Of a stretch of 64,000 bases of DNA, positions 34,927-43,308 are shown in pieces. The DNA comes from Dawidia soli. GTDB lineage: Bacteria > Bacteroidota > Bacteroidia > Cytophagales > Cyclobacteriaceae. Every line of letters starts with the position of its first letter. The first letter of the stretch is position 1. The stretch spans positions 36,903 through 100,902 of the forward strand of contig NZ_JAHESC010000029.1 in NCBI RefSeq assembly GCF_018598185.1, written 5' to 3'. The position numbers and the translations under genes are program-made. Below the pieces are notes generated by a model that saw only the letters and a program-made list of their open reading frames with translations, had not been told where the DNA came from and made no database searches.

Positions 34927-36111
34927 ATGAAGACAGCGGAGTTTATTGCCTTGTCAGCCTGTACGATGATGCTGACGGCGTTGGGGATCGATATCATGTT
35001 GCCGGCCTTTGGCGAGCTGCGCGGACATTTCGGCCTGCCGCCGGAGTCTACCGCTCCGGCGCAGATCATTGTATTCTTTTTTATGGGGCAGGTAGCCCAG
35101 ATCATTTTTGGCGTGTTGTCGGACCGTTTCGGGCGGTTGGCGATCCTGCGTATCGGCTTTCCGCTGTATATCGCCGGGGGCCTGGCGGCGGCGGTCGCAC
35201 CTACGCTGACGCTGATGTACGTGGCGCGGTTCATCGCGGGCATGGGTGCGTCGGCCGTCTTTATGACAACCATTGCCGGTGTGCGCGACCGCTTTGTAGG
35301 CGACCGCATGGCCCACATCATGTCGCTCATCCTGACCATCTTTTTATTCACACCGATCTTTGCGCCGTTCTTAGGCATTGCCATCATGTCGGTTGCCTCC
35401 TGGCAGATGGTATTCCTCACGCCGCCGCTGTTTGCCGTGGTGGTGTTCTTATGGTCGTTCCGCCTGCACGAGTCATTGCCGCCCGAACGCCGCACCGCGC
35501 TGGCGTGGCCGTCCATTCGTAGGAACATCGGGAGCGTGGTCGGTAACCGTGTCTTTCTTCGGTACATGGCGGTCACCACCATACTTTTTGCAGCCCTGAG
35601 CTCGTATGTTTCCAGCTCGGAGCATATCGTTGGGGAGATCTATCATAAACCCGAATTGTTTGCGTGGATCTTTGCCGGCATTGGGTTGCTCATGTCGCTG
35701 TGTGCCTTTACAAACTCCCATCTCTCGTCGCGCTTTGGCGCGCGGCTTACGGTAAAAGGCGCCCTGATCGTCTACACCATTGTCGGCGCGCTGCTGCTCG
35801 TCGTCACGCTTGCGGCCGGCGATCCGCCCGATATGCTGGTGTTCTTTGTCGCCGTGGCGCTGATGCTGGCCATCAATCTGGCGGTTGAGCCCAATAGCAG
35901 CGCGTTGGCCCTGGAGCCGATGGGAGAGATGGCCGGCATGGCCGCCTCTGTCTACGGCACGTTATTCTTCTTCGTGGGCTCTTCGATCGGTGCTTTGATC
36001 AGTCACTTTATGGTACACAGCGTATTTCCGCTGGTGATCAGCTTCTTTGCCATCGGTGTTGTTACGCTGATCCTGGTGTTTACCGACCGCCGCCCGTCAC
36101 TCCGGGGCTAA
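34927..36111 (+). CDS. MFS drug efflux transporter (Bcr/CflA type)
   Basis: Protein of 394 residues with 12 membrane helices. Motif A between helices 2 and 3 is GVLSDRFGRLAIL (about 62-74); the D in helix 1 (GIDIMLPA) is the acidic substrate-site residue of the DHA1 drug/H+ antiporters. Similar in length and N-terminus to Bcr/CflA proteins. Likely exports small toxic compounds; substrate unknown. TAGCTTTG (34912-34919) ends 7 bp before the ATG, so the mRNA may be leaderless, though no good -33 box is seen. Confidence 0.9.
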   Translation: MKTAEFIALSACTMMLTALGIDIMLPAFGELRGHFGLPPESTAPAQIIVFFFMGQVAQIIFGVLSDRFGRLAILRIGFPLYIAGGLAAAVAPTLTLMYVARFIAGMGASAVFMTTIAGVRDRFVGDRMAHIMSLILTIFLFTPIFAPFLGIAIMSVASWQMVFLTPPLFAVVVFLWSFRLHESLPPERRTALAWPSIRRNIGSVVGNRVFLRYMAVTTILFAALSSYVSSSEHIVGEIYHKPELFAWIFAGIGLLMSLCAFTNSHLSSRFGARLTVKGALIVYTIVGALLLVVTLAAGDPPDMLVFFVAVALMLAINLAVEPNSSALALEPMGEMAGMAASVYGTLFFFVGSSIGALISHFMVHSVFPLVISFFAIGVVTLILVFTDRRPSLRG

Positions 36112-36208
36112 GACAGCCACGGTGATGGTCCTTTGATACCGCAGGTGGAATAAAGCATTGGAGATGGAATACATTTTCATTTACTTGAATGCATCTAAAA
36201 CCTATGTT

Positions 36209-36976
36209 ATGAAAACAACCGGAATCTCTACGCTGTTTTTTTTGATCGTGCTGACCGCTACCGTGGCCGATGCCCAGGTAGGCGTAGGCGCCAAACCCGC
36301 TAAAAAGGCTGAAGTACTTTTTGACGGCTCACGCGCCATGCTCGATGCCAAGTGGACCTATTGGAAAAGTCCCCGACTTTCGGCCACACTGCCCATCAAG
36401 TGGCAGATCGTGAAGGATCCCGTAGACAAAGGTACCGTGGTGAACACCAACGACCCTGCTAGCGCCGGCGGTAAATATGGCGCGGCGGATATCGTGACCA
36501 AGAAAGAATACCGCGATTTTCGCCTGCACATCGAGTTCCTGATCGAGAAGCCAGGAGGCAACAGCGGCGTATATCTCCAAAACCGCTACGAGATCCAGGT
36601 GCTCGACGGCGACTCCACCACCCACGGCATGGCCGCGGTGATCAACGAAGCGGCCGCTCCCTACAGCGCGTATAACGGCACCGGTAAGTGGAATGCCTAT
36701 GACATCACGTTCCGCGCGGCCCGTTTTGTGAACGGCAAACGCACGGAGCAACCCCTGGTGACCATCTACTTCAATGGCAAAAAGATCCACACCAACCAGG
36801 CCATTTCCCAGGTATGGGGCGGACCCAACTCGGGCATCGACGGAGGAAATGATGAAGGCAAAGGAATAACCGACGTACCCGGAGGATTGAAGCTTCAAGC
36901 AGAAGGACACGACGTGCTTTACCGGAATATCTGGATCGAGGAACTGGATCTGAAGAAAGCGAACACCGACTTTTAA
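36209..36976 (+). CDS. DUF1080 secreted protein (3-keto-disaccharide hydrolase-like)
   Basis: Protein of 255 residues with a signal peptide ending ADAQ. Lectin-like beta-jelly-roll of DUF1080: FRLHIEFLIEKPGGNSGVYLQ and YEIQVLDG, then NAYDITFRAARF and GGLKLQAEGHDVLYRNIWIEEL. In studied members this domain hydrolyses 3-keto-glucosides or binds glucan; here the exact role is inferred. The ATG at 36209 fits the signal peptide; one at 36158 would add 17 hydrophobic-poor residues. A hairpin follows. Confidence 0.9.
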   Translation: MKTTGISTLFFLIVLTATVADAQVGVGAKPAKKAEVLFDGSRAMLDAKWTYWKSPRLSATLPIKWQIVKDPVDKGTVVNTNDPASAGGKYGAADIVTKKEYRDFRLHIEFLIEKPGGNSGVYLQNRYEIQVLDGDSTTHGMAAVINEAAAPYSAYNGTGKWNAYDITFRAARFVNGKRTEQPLVTIYFNGKKIHTNQAISQVWGGPNSGIDGGNDEGKGITDVPGGLKLQAEGHDVLYRNIWIEELDLKKANTDF

Positions 36977-36993
36977 AAAAACACAGGCAGTGT

Positions 36994-37034
36994 GTGAGCG
37001 CGAAGAAAAACAGAGGACCACTGTTCGCGCTCAC
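36994..37034. terminator. Terminator hairpin between DUF1080 and START-domain genes
   Basis: GTGAGCGCGAA (36994-37004) and TTCGCGCTCAC (37024-37034) pair over 11 bp around a 19-base loop. It lies in the 59-bp space between convergent genes and can serve both. No long T-run. Confidence 0.6.
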
Positions 37035-37035
37035 G

Positions 37036-37482
37036 CTATATCCTGGTTGCCGGGCCCTCCACCCATTCTTTCAGCGTCGTTAAAGTAGTCCGCCAATAAA
37101 ACTCCAGATGGCGTTGAATGCTTTCGGTCGGAAAATTACGGATGGTCAGCTCAAGCTGTGTACGATCGCCTTCCGGCGTTAACGAAAATGTCAGTATAGA
37201 ATAACTCTCCGCCACATCTGCCAACCGTGACACAGAGCTTCGATGGGTATAACGCAACAACCTGGCTTTATCAAATTGGAGCACAGTCCCATTGTTCTCA
37301 AACGGCACATGATGAACTCCGCGCACGACGATCGGCCCGCCCACGTGCCAGTCCGTTACGACGTCGATCTGCATTTCAGGCTCACCCATCCAATGCGTCA
37401 TACATGCAGGCATCGTCAGGGCATCCCACACGGCCATGGGTGCAGCGTTGATTCCAATGGAAGCAGCAAATATGTCCGTCAT
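37036..37482 (-). CDS. SRPBCC/START-like domain protein
   Basis: Protein of 148 residues. START fold pattern: FAASIGINAAPMAVWDALTMPACMTHWMG at the N-terminus, an antiparallel sheet (TQLELTIRNFP) and final helix HLEFYWRTTLTTLKEWVEGP. No catalytic residues. Same superfamily as the AHSA1 protein at 33532 but not a close copy. Cytosolic; ligand unknown. Confidence 0.85.
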   Translation of the reverse strand: MTDIFAASIGINAAPMAVWDALTMPACMTHWMGEPEMQIDVVTDWHVGGPIVVRGVHHVPFENNGTVLQFDKARLLRYTHRSSVSRLADVAESYSILTFSLTPEGDRTQLELTIRNFPTESIQRHLEFYWRTTLTTLKEWVEGPATRI

Positions 37483-37512
37483 AACCTGGCGCGATGATGT
37501 TTATCGTGAAAA

Positions 37513-37547
37513 AAAAAGTTGCAGGAAATTAGTTCCTGCAACTTTTT
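37513..37547. terminator. Strong bidirectional terminator
   Basis: AAAAAGTTGCAGGAA (37513-37527), loop ATTAG and TTCCTGCAACTTTTT (37533-37547) give a 15-bp perfect stem with T-runs on both strands. It lies just downstream of the coiled-coil gene and upstream of the START gene. Confidence 0.85.
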
Positions 37548-37571
37548 CAATGCCGTTGTTCGACAGGCAGA

Positions 37572-37802
37572 TTATTGTGCTTCTTCTACCGATTCGGCGA
37601 CAACCTCTTCGGCAGCCGTAGCCTCGCTTCCGTTATCTTTTGCGGGCTTAACTTTCTTGGCAGATTTTTCGATGATCTTTTCCAGCGCACCGATCGCCTC
37701 CTGTAAAGGCTTCAGCTTAGCTGTCAGTTCTGCTTCTTCTTCTTTGAGTTTTTTCAGTGCGTCCACCACGGGATTTTCCTTTGCTGCAATTTCCTTGGCC
37801 AT
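37572..37802 (-). CDS. Small charged coiled-coil protein
   Basis: Protein of 76 residues. A single long heptad helix (VVDALKKLKEEEAELTAKL then LQEAIGALEKII) followed by a Lys-rich stretch and an acidic Ala/Glu tail (EATAAEEVVAESVEEAQ). Reads like a structural or chromatin-associated peptide; no family name is certain. ATG 37802 precedes the charged helix directly; an upstream start at 37895 would add 31 unlikely residues. Ends at the strong terminator 37513-37547. Confidence 0.75.
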   Translation of the reverse strand: MAKEIAAKENPVVDALKKLKEEEAELTAKLKPLQEAIGALEKIIEKSAKKVKPAKDNGSEATAAEEVVAESVEEAQ

Positions 37803-38125
37803 AGATTGATTTTGTTTAACTGTAAAAGACCTTTCCGGTTCCATGGCAACAAGGCCTGCCGGGCACCAGGAAAAAATCGGGTCGCTAAAATACATGCAAA
37901 ATCGTTATCTCAAAGCACCCGGTCGACGACTTTGCGCCAGCCACCAAACTTTAACAGAATATGGGGTGATGGGCTGACAGTGCGTGGGTTAACGATGTCG
38001 ATCTGTTTTTTGCGTAGGTTCCTAACTGGTTGTCTGCCAGTTTATTTATCGGTCGGTCTTGAATCTGGAAAAATCGAAGAAATGTTTGCAACCTTCCGCC
38101 AGACAGCGGTCAAAGATTCCCCCGG
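37803..38125. other. 323-bp non-coding gap
   Basis: No credible frame, promoter match, strong hairpin or RNA gene was found. It must contain the promoter of the coiled-coil gene and the 3' end of the patatin transcript. Confidence 0.5.
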
Positions 38126-39127
38126 TTACGGCGACGCGTCGAGATAACGCCGCAGGGCCGCCCGTCCGTTGTTCATCAGTGTGTCTTTCTCTCTTACGGA
38201 AAGCTTCCGGATCTTGGGGCCGATGGCGCCGCTGCTAATGGACACGGTGCGTTTCCAGTCGGCGTCTGTCAGGCCCGAGCGATTCAGGTTTTCGATCACG
38301 TAGTTGTAAAATGCGCCGATGTATTGGTTAAGCCGGCCGATGTCAATGGGGGCCAGTCCGTTGCGGCTTGTGTCATAACGGATCTGTTCGGGCGTGTCGA
38401 TGCGGAAGCCGAGCGTATTGGCGGTGGCCGTGCGGTGGCCCGCGGCCGGTATCGAGTCGAAGAGGAAGATGGGATAGTTGCCCATAAAGCCGCCGTCTAC
38501 CATGATGTCGTCGCGCGTGGTGGCCTGGCGATGGTCTACGACACGTCCCACGGAGTCGATGCATACCGCTTCGAAATACAACGGAATGGACATGCTGATG
38601 CGCACGGCGTCTTTGACCTTCATGTCCGGATAGTGCTCGTGCGAGAAGACCACCAGTTTCTGGTGATTAAGGCTCGTGCCGGTTACATACAGGTCGCGGA
38701 AGTGGCGGGCGCGGAGTTGTTTAAAGGTGATGTTGGCATCGCCTGTCTTGGCGGCAATGATGTCTTCCAGCCAGCGGGTAAACGCTTTGCCCCGGTACCA
38801 GCCATACCGGTGGCGAAGGCGTGACATGCCGCCGATGAAGAAGAATCTGCCGTCGTTGAATCGTTGCAGCTTGACGTTGTAGATAATGTCTTCGATCTCT
38901 TTGCCGGTATAGCCCAGTGCCAGCGTCATGGCCGCGATCGCGCCTGCCGACGTACCGCCTACACGCTCTACACGGACGAGCAGGTTGCGCTGTTCTAATT
39001 CCTGGATCACGCCGGCATAGGCCACACCGCGAATGCCTGCGCCTTCGAACACCAGGTTGGTATATTGTCCCAGCGCACAGGGGCTTGTGCAGCCGATCGT
39101 CAGCAGTATAAAAAGAAATCGTTTCAT
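38126..39127 (-). CDS. Secreted patatin-like phospholipase
   Basis: Protein of 333 residues with a signal peptide (ends ALGQ, 21). Patatin fold: oxyanion GAGIRG (29-34), nucleophile S60 in GGTSAG, dyad D211 in VDGG. Thus the Ser-Asp pair of a lipid acyl hydrolase is intact. It would cut fatty acyl esters in the periplasm, at the outer membrane or outside the cell. No T9SS tail or barrel domain. Monocistronic. Confidence 0.93.
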   Translation of the reverse strand: MKRFLFILLTIGCTSPCALGQYTNLVFEGAGIRGVAYAGVIQELEQRNLLVRVERVGGTSAGAIAAMTLALGYTGKEIEDIIYNVKLQRFNDGRFFFIGGMSRLRHRYGWYRGKAFTRWLEDIIAAKTGDANITFKQLRARHFRDLYVTGTSLNHQKLVVFSHEHYPDMKVKDAVRISMSIPLYFEAVCIDSVGRVVDHRQATTRDDIMVDGGFMGNYPIFLFDSIPAAGHRTATANTLGFRIDTPEQIRYDTSRNGLAPIDIGRLNQYIGAFYNYVIENLNRSGLTDADWKRTVSISSGAIGPKIRKLSVREKDTLMNNGRAALRRYLDASP

Positions 39128-39316
39128 GGCGGTTGCCGCGAAGGTATAGAATTTTTGCGATCGAACGGTGGTAATTGTATAAATCGGCTCGGGACTGCCG
39201 CAGGGGGCATACCTAAAAACACCGGAATATTACATCCGTCATGTTACAGACTGCCTGGTAGCGGGGCGCCTCCTGTATAATAATACCTTTACACCCGTAA
39301 AGCCCAAGCAAAAAAA

Positions 39317-40189
39317 ATGAAAAATCTATCGTATCTCGTCGCCGCCATCGTTCTGGCGTCGGCACCGGTTTTCGCGCAGGAAAAGGAATATCACGACATC
39401 GACGTAAAGAAGGATGTTATCCTGAGAGACAAAAATCCCTATGCGAAGTTTGCCGGCAAAGTCGGAATGTCTAAAACCGATTGCGCCGTACTTTCGCTCA
39501 ACGGCGACACCCTGATCTCGATCAAGGGATGGGACTACAACACCGAGAATCCGCAGTTTTCGCTGATGCACGGCTACAAGATCGTATTCAAGCCGTCGGG
39601 CAAATCGATGATCAAGCTGTTGCCCAACGTCTCGCTGGTCTCCAAGAACCACGTCGTCGACTTCGTGTTGCAGAACCGCAGCTTCAGCTCCTTTAAGCGC
39701 GACAATGAGTTCAGGAAAGACCTGATCGCGGGCAATGCCCTGGATGAAGCCGTCGTGGACGAATATATCAGCTTGTACAACGGTGAGACGGAGATCAAAA
39801 ACGCCGACGAATACCAGGCCCGGGAGAAAGAAATGATCCTGAAGTATTATCCGGTGAAACGCGACCTCAACATGCCGGTAAGCTATAAATACGAGGGTGG
39901 TGTTACAAACGTATACCAGGACGGCACCCTGCTGATCTCTATCAAAAAGGAACAGAAGGCCAACTCCATGAGTGAAGAGTGGGTATATACCTTCTACAAA
40001 GAACTGACGGAGCCTTTCCACGCAGGCGACAAAAAGATCTACAACATCACCGTAGCCACCGCGACCATGAACAGCTTTCCGAAGCTGTACGTAAATGCAA
40101 AGGGAAAAGCACAAAGCGTAAAGGCGCCGTCGCTGGGCAGCGCGGAGCGCGCGCTGGTAGAGATTCTGGTCGCCAACAAAGATCTGTAG
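39317..40189 (+). CDS. Secreted hypothetical protein
   Basis: Protein of 290 residues. Signal peptide ends VFAQ (about 21). The mature chain is beta-rich in its first half (IDVKKDVILRDKNPYAKFAG, LISIKGWDYN, YKIVFKPSGKSMIKLL) and has a helical stretch (AVVDEYISLYN) in the middle. I do not recognise the family. No lipobox or sorting domain. It ends at a terminator and is divergent from the patatin gene. Confidence 0.82.
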   Translation: MKNLSYLVAAIVLASAPVFAQEKEYHDIDVKKDVILRDKNPYAKFAGKVGMSKTDCAVLSLNGDTLISIKGWDYNTENPQFSLMHGYKIVFKPSGKSMIKLLPNVSLVSKNHVVDFVLQNRSFSSFKRDNEFRKDLIAGNALDEAVVDEYISLYNGETEIKNADEYQAREKEMILKYYPVKRDLNMPVSYKYEGGVTNVYQDGTLLISIKKEQKANSMSEEWVYTFYKELTEPFHAGDKKIYNITVATATMNSFPKLYVNAKGKAQSVKAPSLGSAERALVEILVANKDL

Positions 40190-40208
40190 GCTGACAATGC
40201 ACCCTGGC

Positions 40209-40244
40209 AAGGGCTGCTTCGATACGTCGGGGCGGCCTTTTTTT
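40209..40244 (+). terminator. Rho-independent terminator
   Basis: AAGGGCTGCTTCGA, loop TACG, TCGGGGCGGCCTTT pairs over 14 bp with some G-T pairs, followed by T-run TTTT. It lies 20 bp after the hypothetical gene and 30 bp before the convergent MORN gene. Confidence 0.75.
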
Positions 40245-40273
40245 ATGCCCTGAAGGCGGAGCGATCGCTATTC

Positions 40274-41443
40274 TTAGCGCTGCTCGGTTTCGAGCAGGTC
40301 GCCGTCCTGGTAATATTCGATGGCGATCAGTTGCCCGGCATCGTTATATAGTTTCAGGGAACCGGTGCCATTCCTGAGCGTACCCTTCTTCTTTTCTTTG
40401 CCTTGCGGGTCGAAGCAGGATAACGCCGTCCACGGCTTGTCGTCCTGGATCATCACCTCGCCGGCGATCTGGCCGTTGCGATGGTAGCGTATGCGCCGGC
40501 CGTTGGAGCGGCCGTTGACAAAGGTTTCGGTCATCATGCGGTTGCCGTCTTCGTAGAAGTAGTGGGAGGGGCCGTCGAGCACTCCGACCTTATAGGTCTG
40601 TTCCAGGATCAGGATACCCCCCTCGTTATACGAGCGATAAATGCCGTGCGGGTTATGGTCGATGAGCAGGCCGCGCGATGCCACGGTGCCGTTCCGGTGG
40701 TAATAGATCGTCTCCACCTGCCGGCCCCTTTCATATACCCGGTCGAAGCGGCCGGTGGCCATCGTGTCGTATCGATAGTGGAAGAGGCCCTGCTCGCGGC
40801 CGTTGGCCAACTGGCCCGTCACCAGGGTGTCGCCCCATTCGTTGAACTCAAATACCGGCCCCTGCGCGATGCCGTTCTCCAGGTATCGTTTGCCGGATAT
40901 ATACCGGCGTGGTGTGAAATGGCCCAGGGTGGTGTCGGGTGGTATATAACTATAGATAAGCTGCCAGCCGTTTTGTTTATCGTTCCTGTATGTGACTTCG
41001 CCGGTCAGCGACCACCCAAACGGAGGACTTACGCGATAGGATTCATACGTATACCAAATGCCTTCGCGCTTACCTTGCTGGTACGCACCGGCTTCTTTGG
41101 TCAGCAACACACTGCCTGGATCCTGGGTGTTCCATTTGACCAGGGAATCGTAGTGCAGCGGCGCAGCAGGACAGGTGGCGCACGGTTGACCGTGGTAGTG
41201 ATTCCACTGTCCGGTCTTCTGCTGAGCTTGGGTGGCGCCACTGTCGGCCAGCAACGTCATGATGTCGGGGTGAAGCGTGCCGTACGCTTGCGCGAGCAGT
41301 GTCTGGGCGAGGGAGTCCCGCACATCGACGGCGGCACGGCCGGCGGCGGATGCGGGAGCCGGGGTCCGCTCGCCCTGGCTCAGTGCCGGGGAGGCAAGAA
41401 GCAGAAGGGCAAAGGCAACAGCAAATACACGATCGTATAACAT
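40274..41443 (-). CDS. Secreted MORN/YwqK-type repeat protein
   Basis: Protein of 389 residues with a signal peptide ending ALSQ (about 23). From residue 130 on it holds about ten short beta-hairpin repeats of the MORN/YwqK kind (GKREGIWYTYE, NGREQGLFHYRYDT, HRNGTVASRGLLIDHNPHGIYRSYNEGG, DGPSHYFYEDGNRM, NGRSNGRRIRYHRNGQ). The YwqK name comes from an antitoxin-like family, but no toxin gene is next to it. CxxC (CATC near 90) lies before the repeats. Likely periplasmic or outer-membrane facing. TAGCTTTG on the minus strand (41481-41474) lies 31 bp upstream; no -33 box. Confidence 0.83.
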   Translation of the reverse strand: MLYDRVFAVAFALLLLASPALSQGERTPAPASAAGRAAVDVRDSLAQTLLAQAYGTLHPDIMTLLADSGATQAQQKTGQWNHYHGQPCATCPAAPLHYDSLVKWNTQDPGSVLLTKEAGAYQQGKREGIWYTYESYRVSPPFGWSLTGEVTYRNDKQNGWQLIYSYIPPDTTLGHFTPRRYISGKRYLENGIAQGPVFEFNEWGDTLVTGQLANGREQGLFHYRYDTMATGRFDRVYERGRQVETIYYHRNGTVASRGLLIDHNPHGIYRSYNEGGILILEQTYKVGVLDGPSHYFYEDGNRMMTETFVNGRSNGRRIRYHRNGQIAGEVMIQDDKPWTALSCFDPQGKEKKKGTLRNGTGSLKLYNDAGQLIAIEYYQDGDLLETEQR

Positions 41444-41575
41444 AGTTTCGGGTCTTTAATTACAGGGTGGCGCCAAAGCTACAAAAGTTGATGTTTTCTT
41501 TTTGTTTGATATTCAGCTATTTGGATGGATCCGTCAACAGATTTTTATTCTGTTTTGCCTGGGGAATCTATTTAC

Positions 41576-41594
41576 CGTAATATTACGTTATAAC
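41576..41594. promoter_or_regulatory. Palindrome ahead of arsR-like gene, half copied ahead of trxB
   Basis: CGTAATATTACG (41576-41587) is a perfect 12-bp palindrome just before the regulator start. A related block, CGAAATATTAC (41953-41963), lies at nearly the same distance from the trxB ATG; over 19 bases 14 are shared. A shared operator for the ArsR-like protein is likely, but AT-rich leaders can look alike by chance. Confidence 0.4.
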
Positions 41595-41600
41595 AGCAGT

Positions 41601-41930
41601 ATGGGCATCACAAAATCAGAACTATTCGAAAAACGCCAGAATCGCATGGCCCTGCTGGCCAAGGCATTTGACCATCCGGCCCGGGTAGCGATCATGGAGT
41701 ACCTGCTAAACAACCAGACCTGCATTTGCAACGACCTGGTAACGGAGCTGCCGTTGTCGCAGTCGACCATCAACCAGCATCTAAAGGAGCTGAAGCAGAT
41801 CGGCATCATCAAGGGCGAGATAGAAGGGCCCAAGGTGAACTACTGCATCGACGTAGCAGTGTGGGAGGAAGCACGCGACATGTTTATGAATATGTTCTCC
41901 AAGCCGGTAGCGGCCAATCTATGTGACTAA
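41601..41930 (+). CDS. ArsR/SmtB-family transcriptional regulator
   Basis: Protein of 109 residues. Winged HTH with recognition helix LSQSTINQHLKELKQIGII. The helix before it has QTCICNDLV with C41 and C43, resembling the CxC arsenite-binding motif ELCVCDL of ArsR; further Cys lie at NYCID and the C-terminal LCD. A thiol or metalloid sensor is likely. The ATG at 41601 matches family length; an upstream start adds 33 unlikely residues. It precedes trxB by 44 bp on the same strand. Confidence 0.88.
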   Translation: MGITKSELFEKRQNRMALLAKAFDHPARVAIMEYLLNNQTCICNDLVTELPLSQSTINQHLKELKQIGIIKGEIEGPKVNYCIDVAVWEEARDMFMNMFSKPVAANLCD

Positions 41931-41974
41931 TTTTTTTTTGTAGATAACCTAACGAAATATTACAATAATACAGT

Positions 41975-42916
41975 ATGGAAACGATTAAGACGCTGATCAT
42001 TGGCTCAGGCCCAGCCGGATATACGGCAGCCATCTATGCCGCCCGTGCCAACCTGAAGCCGGTAATGTATCAGGGCATGGAGCCTGGCGGTCAGCTGATG
42101 ACGACAAACGATGTGGAGAACTTCCCGGGATACCCCCAGGGCGTTATGGGCCCGCACATGATGGAAGACCTGAAGAAGCAGGCTGAGCGGTTTGGTACGG
42201 ACATCCGCATGGGTATGGCCACCAGCGTAGACTTCTCGGGCTACCCGTTTAAAGTGACCATTGACGAGCAAACGGAGCTGCTGGCCGAGAGTGTGATCAT
42301 TTCCACCGGCGCATCGGCCAAATGGCTCGGTATACCTTCGGAGAAACGCCTTAACGGCGGCGGTGTATCAGCCTGCGCCGTCTGCGACGGATTCTTTTAC
42401 CGCGGCCGCGAGGTAGCCATCGTGGGTGCCGGCGACACTGCCTGTGAGGAAGCGCTCTATCTTTCCAAGCTGGCCACGAACGTGCACATGATCGTACGTA
42501 AAGACCATATGCGTGCGTCCAAGATCATGCAGGACCGTGTGCTGAAGACGCCGAACATTCATGTATACTGGAATTCTGAAACCGACGAGGTCCTGGGTGA
42601 TGCCGTAGTGACGGGCGTGCGTATTAAAAACAGTGTCACCGGCGAGGTGAAGGAAGTACCCATCGAAGGTTTCTTTGTGGCTATCGGTCACAAACCGAAC
42701 TCCGACGTTTTCAAGGACTATATCACGCTCGACGAGCAGGGATATATCGTGACCACTCCCGGCACGACCAAGACGAATGTTGAAGGTGTGTTTGCCTGTG
42801 GTGACGTACAGGATAAAAATTACCGTCAGGCCATTACCGCCGCCGGCACCGGCTGTATGGCGGCTCTGGAAGCAGAACGCTTCCTGGCAGCGAAAGAAGT
42901 TGAAGTCGTTTCGTAA
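41975..42916 (+). CDS. trxB: Thioredoxin-disulfide reductase TrxB
   Basis: Protein of 313 residues, a FAD- and NADPH-dependent enzyme that reduces thioredoxin. FAD loop GSGPAGYTAAIYAAR (10-24), redox disulfide C134-AVC137 with CAVCDG, NADPH loop GAGDTACEEA, and the C-terminal FAD contact ACGDVQD. Full length. Adjacent to an ArsR-like gene with thiol motifs, which may sense the same stress. A strong terminator follows. Confidence 0.97.
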   Translation: METIKTLIIGSGPAGYTAAIYAARANLKPVMYQGMEPGGQLMTTNDVENFPGYPQGVMGPHMMEDLKKQAERFGTDIRMGMATSVDFSGYPFKVTIDEQTELLAESVIISTGASAKWLGIPSEKRLNGGGVSACAVCDGFFYRGREVAIVGAGDTACEEALYLSKLATNVHMIVRKDHMRASKIMQDRVLKTPNIHVYWNSETDEVLGDAVVTGVRIKNSVTGEVKEVPIEGFFVAIGHKPNSDVFKDYITLDEQGYIVTTPGTTKTNVEGVFACGDVQDKNYRQAITAAGTGCMAALEAERFLAAKEVEVVS

Positions 42917-42945
42917 TACACACGAACTACGATAACGAAATACGG

Positions 42946-42986
42946 CCGTGCTTCGTGGGAATAAAACCACGGAGCACGGTTTTTTT
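42946..42986 (+). terminator. Rho-independent terminator after trxB
   Basis: CCGTGCTTCGTGG (42946-42958), 8-base loop, CCACGGAGCACGG (42967-42979) and seven T. The stem is 13 bp with one G-T pair. Confidence 0.9.
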
Positions 42987-43308
42987 ATGACCGCAACGTA
43001 AACGTGCATATTCGAAAGTATACCCCCGCTGCCTTTGTTTATGAAAGGGCCATGTATGAGCATCATGGTCAATGTAATATTTTGATGGGGCCAAGACACG
43101 CCGCAGGAATAAAAACCCGATAAATCCGGTGTGTATACTTTTGGGTTAATCTGCTTAAAAACGATCCATTTTATAGATAGTTTACGATAGTATACTTTTT
43201 TTGAACGGTCGGCCTACACTAAAAATACGCACGTAATAAACGTCCTGGTTTTTTTGAGATCACCGCATTCGAGTGCACCATCTTTACATAGGTTAGCACC
43301 TAGACTTC
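42987..43308. other. 322-bp AT-rich leader before the surface-toxin locus
   Basis: No gene. Three GTATAC copies occur (near 43018, 43133, 43190). TACTTTTG (43136-43143) matches TAnnTTTG but has no TTTG at -33. A second TATACTTTTTTTG lies near 43191. These are candidate promoters for the 20-kb locus; none is convincing alone. Confidence 0.4.
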
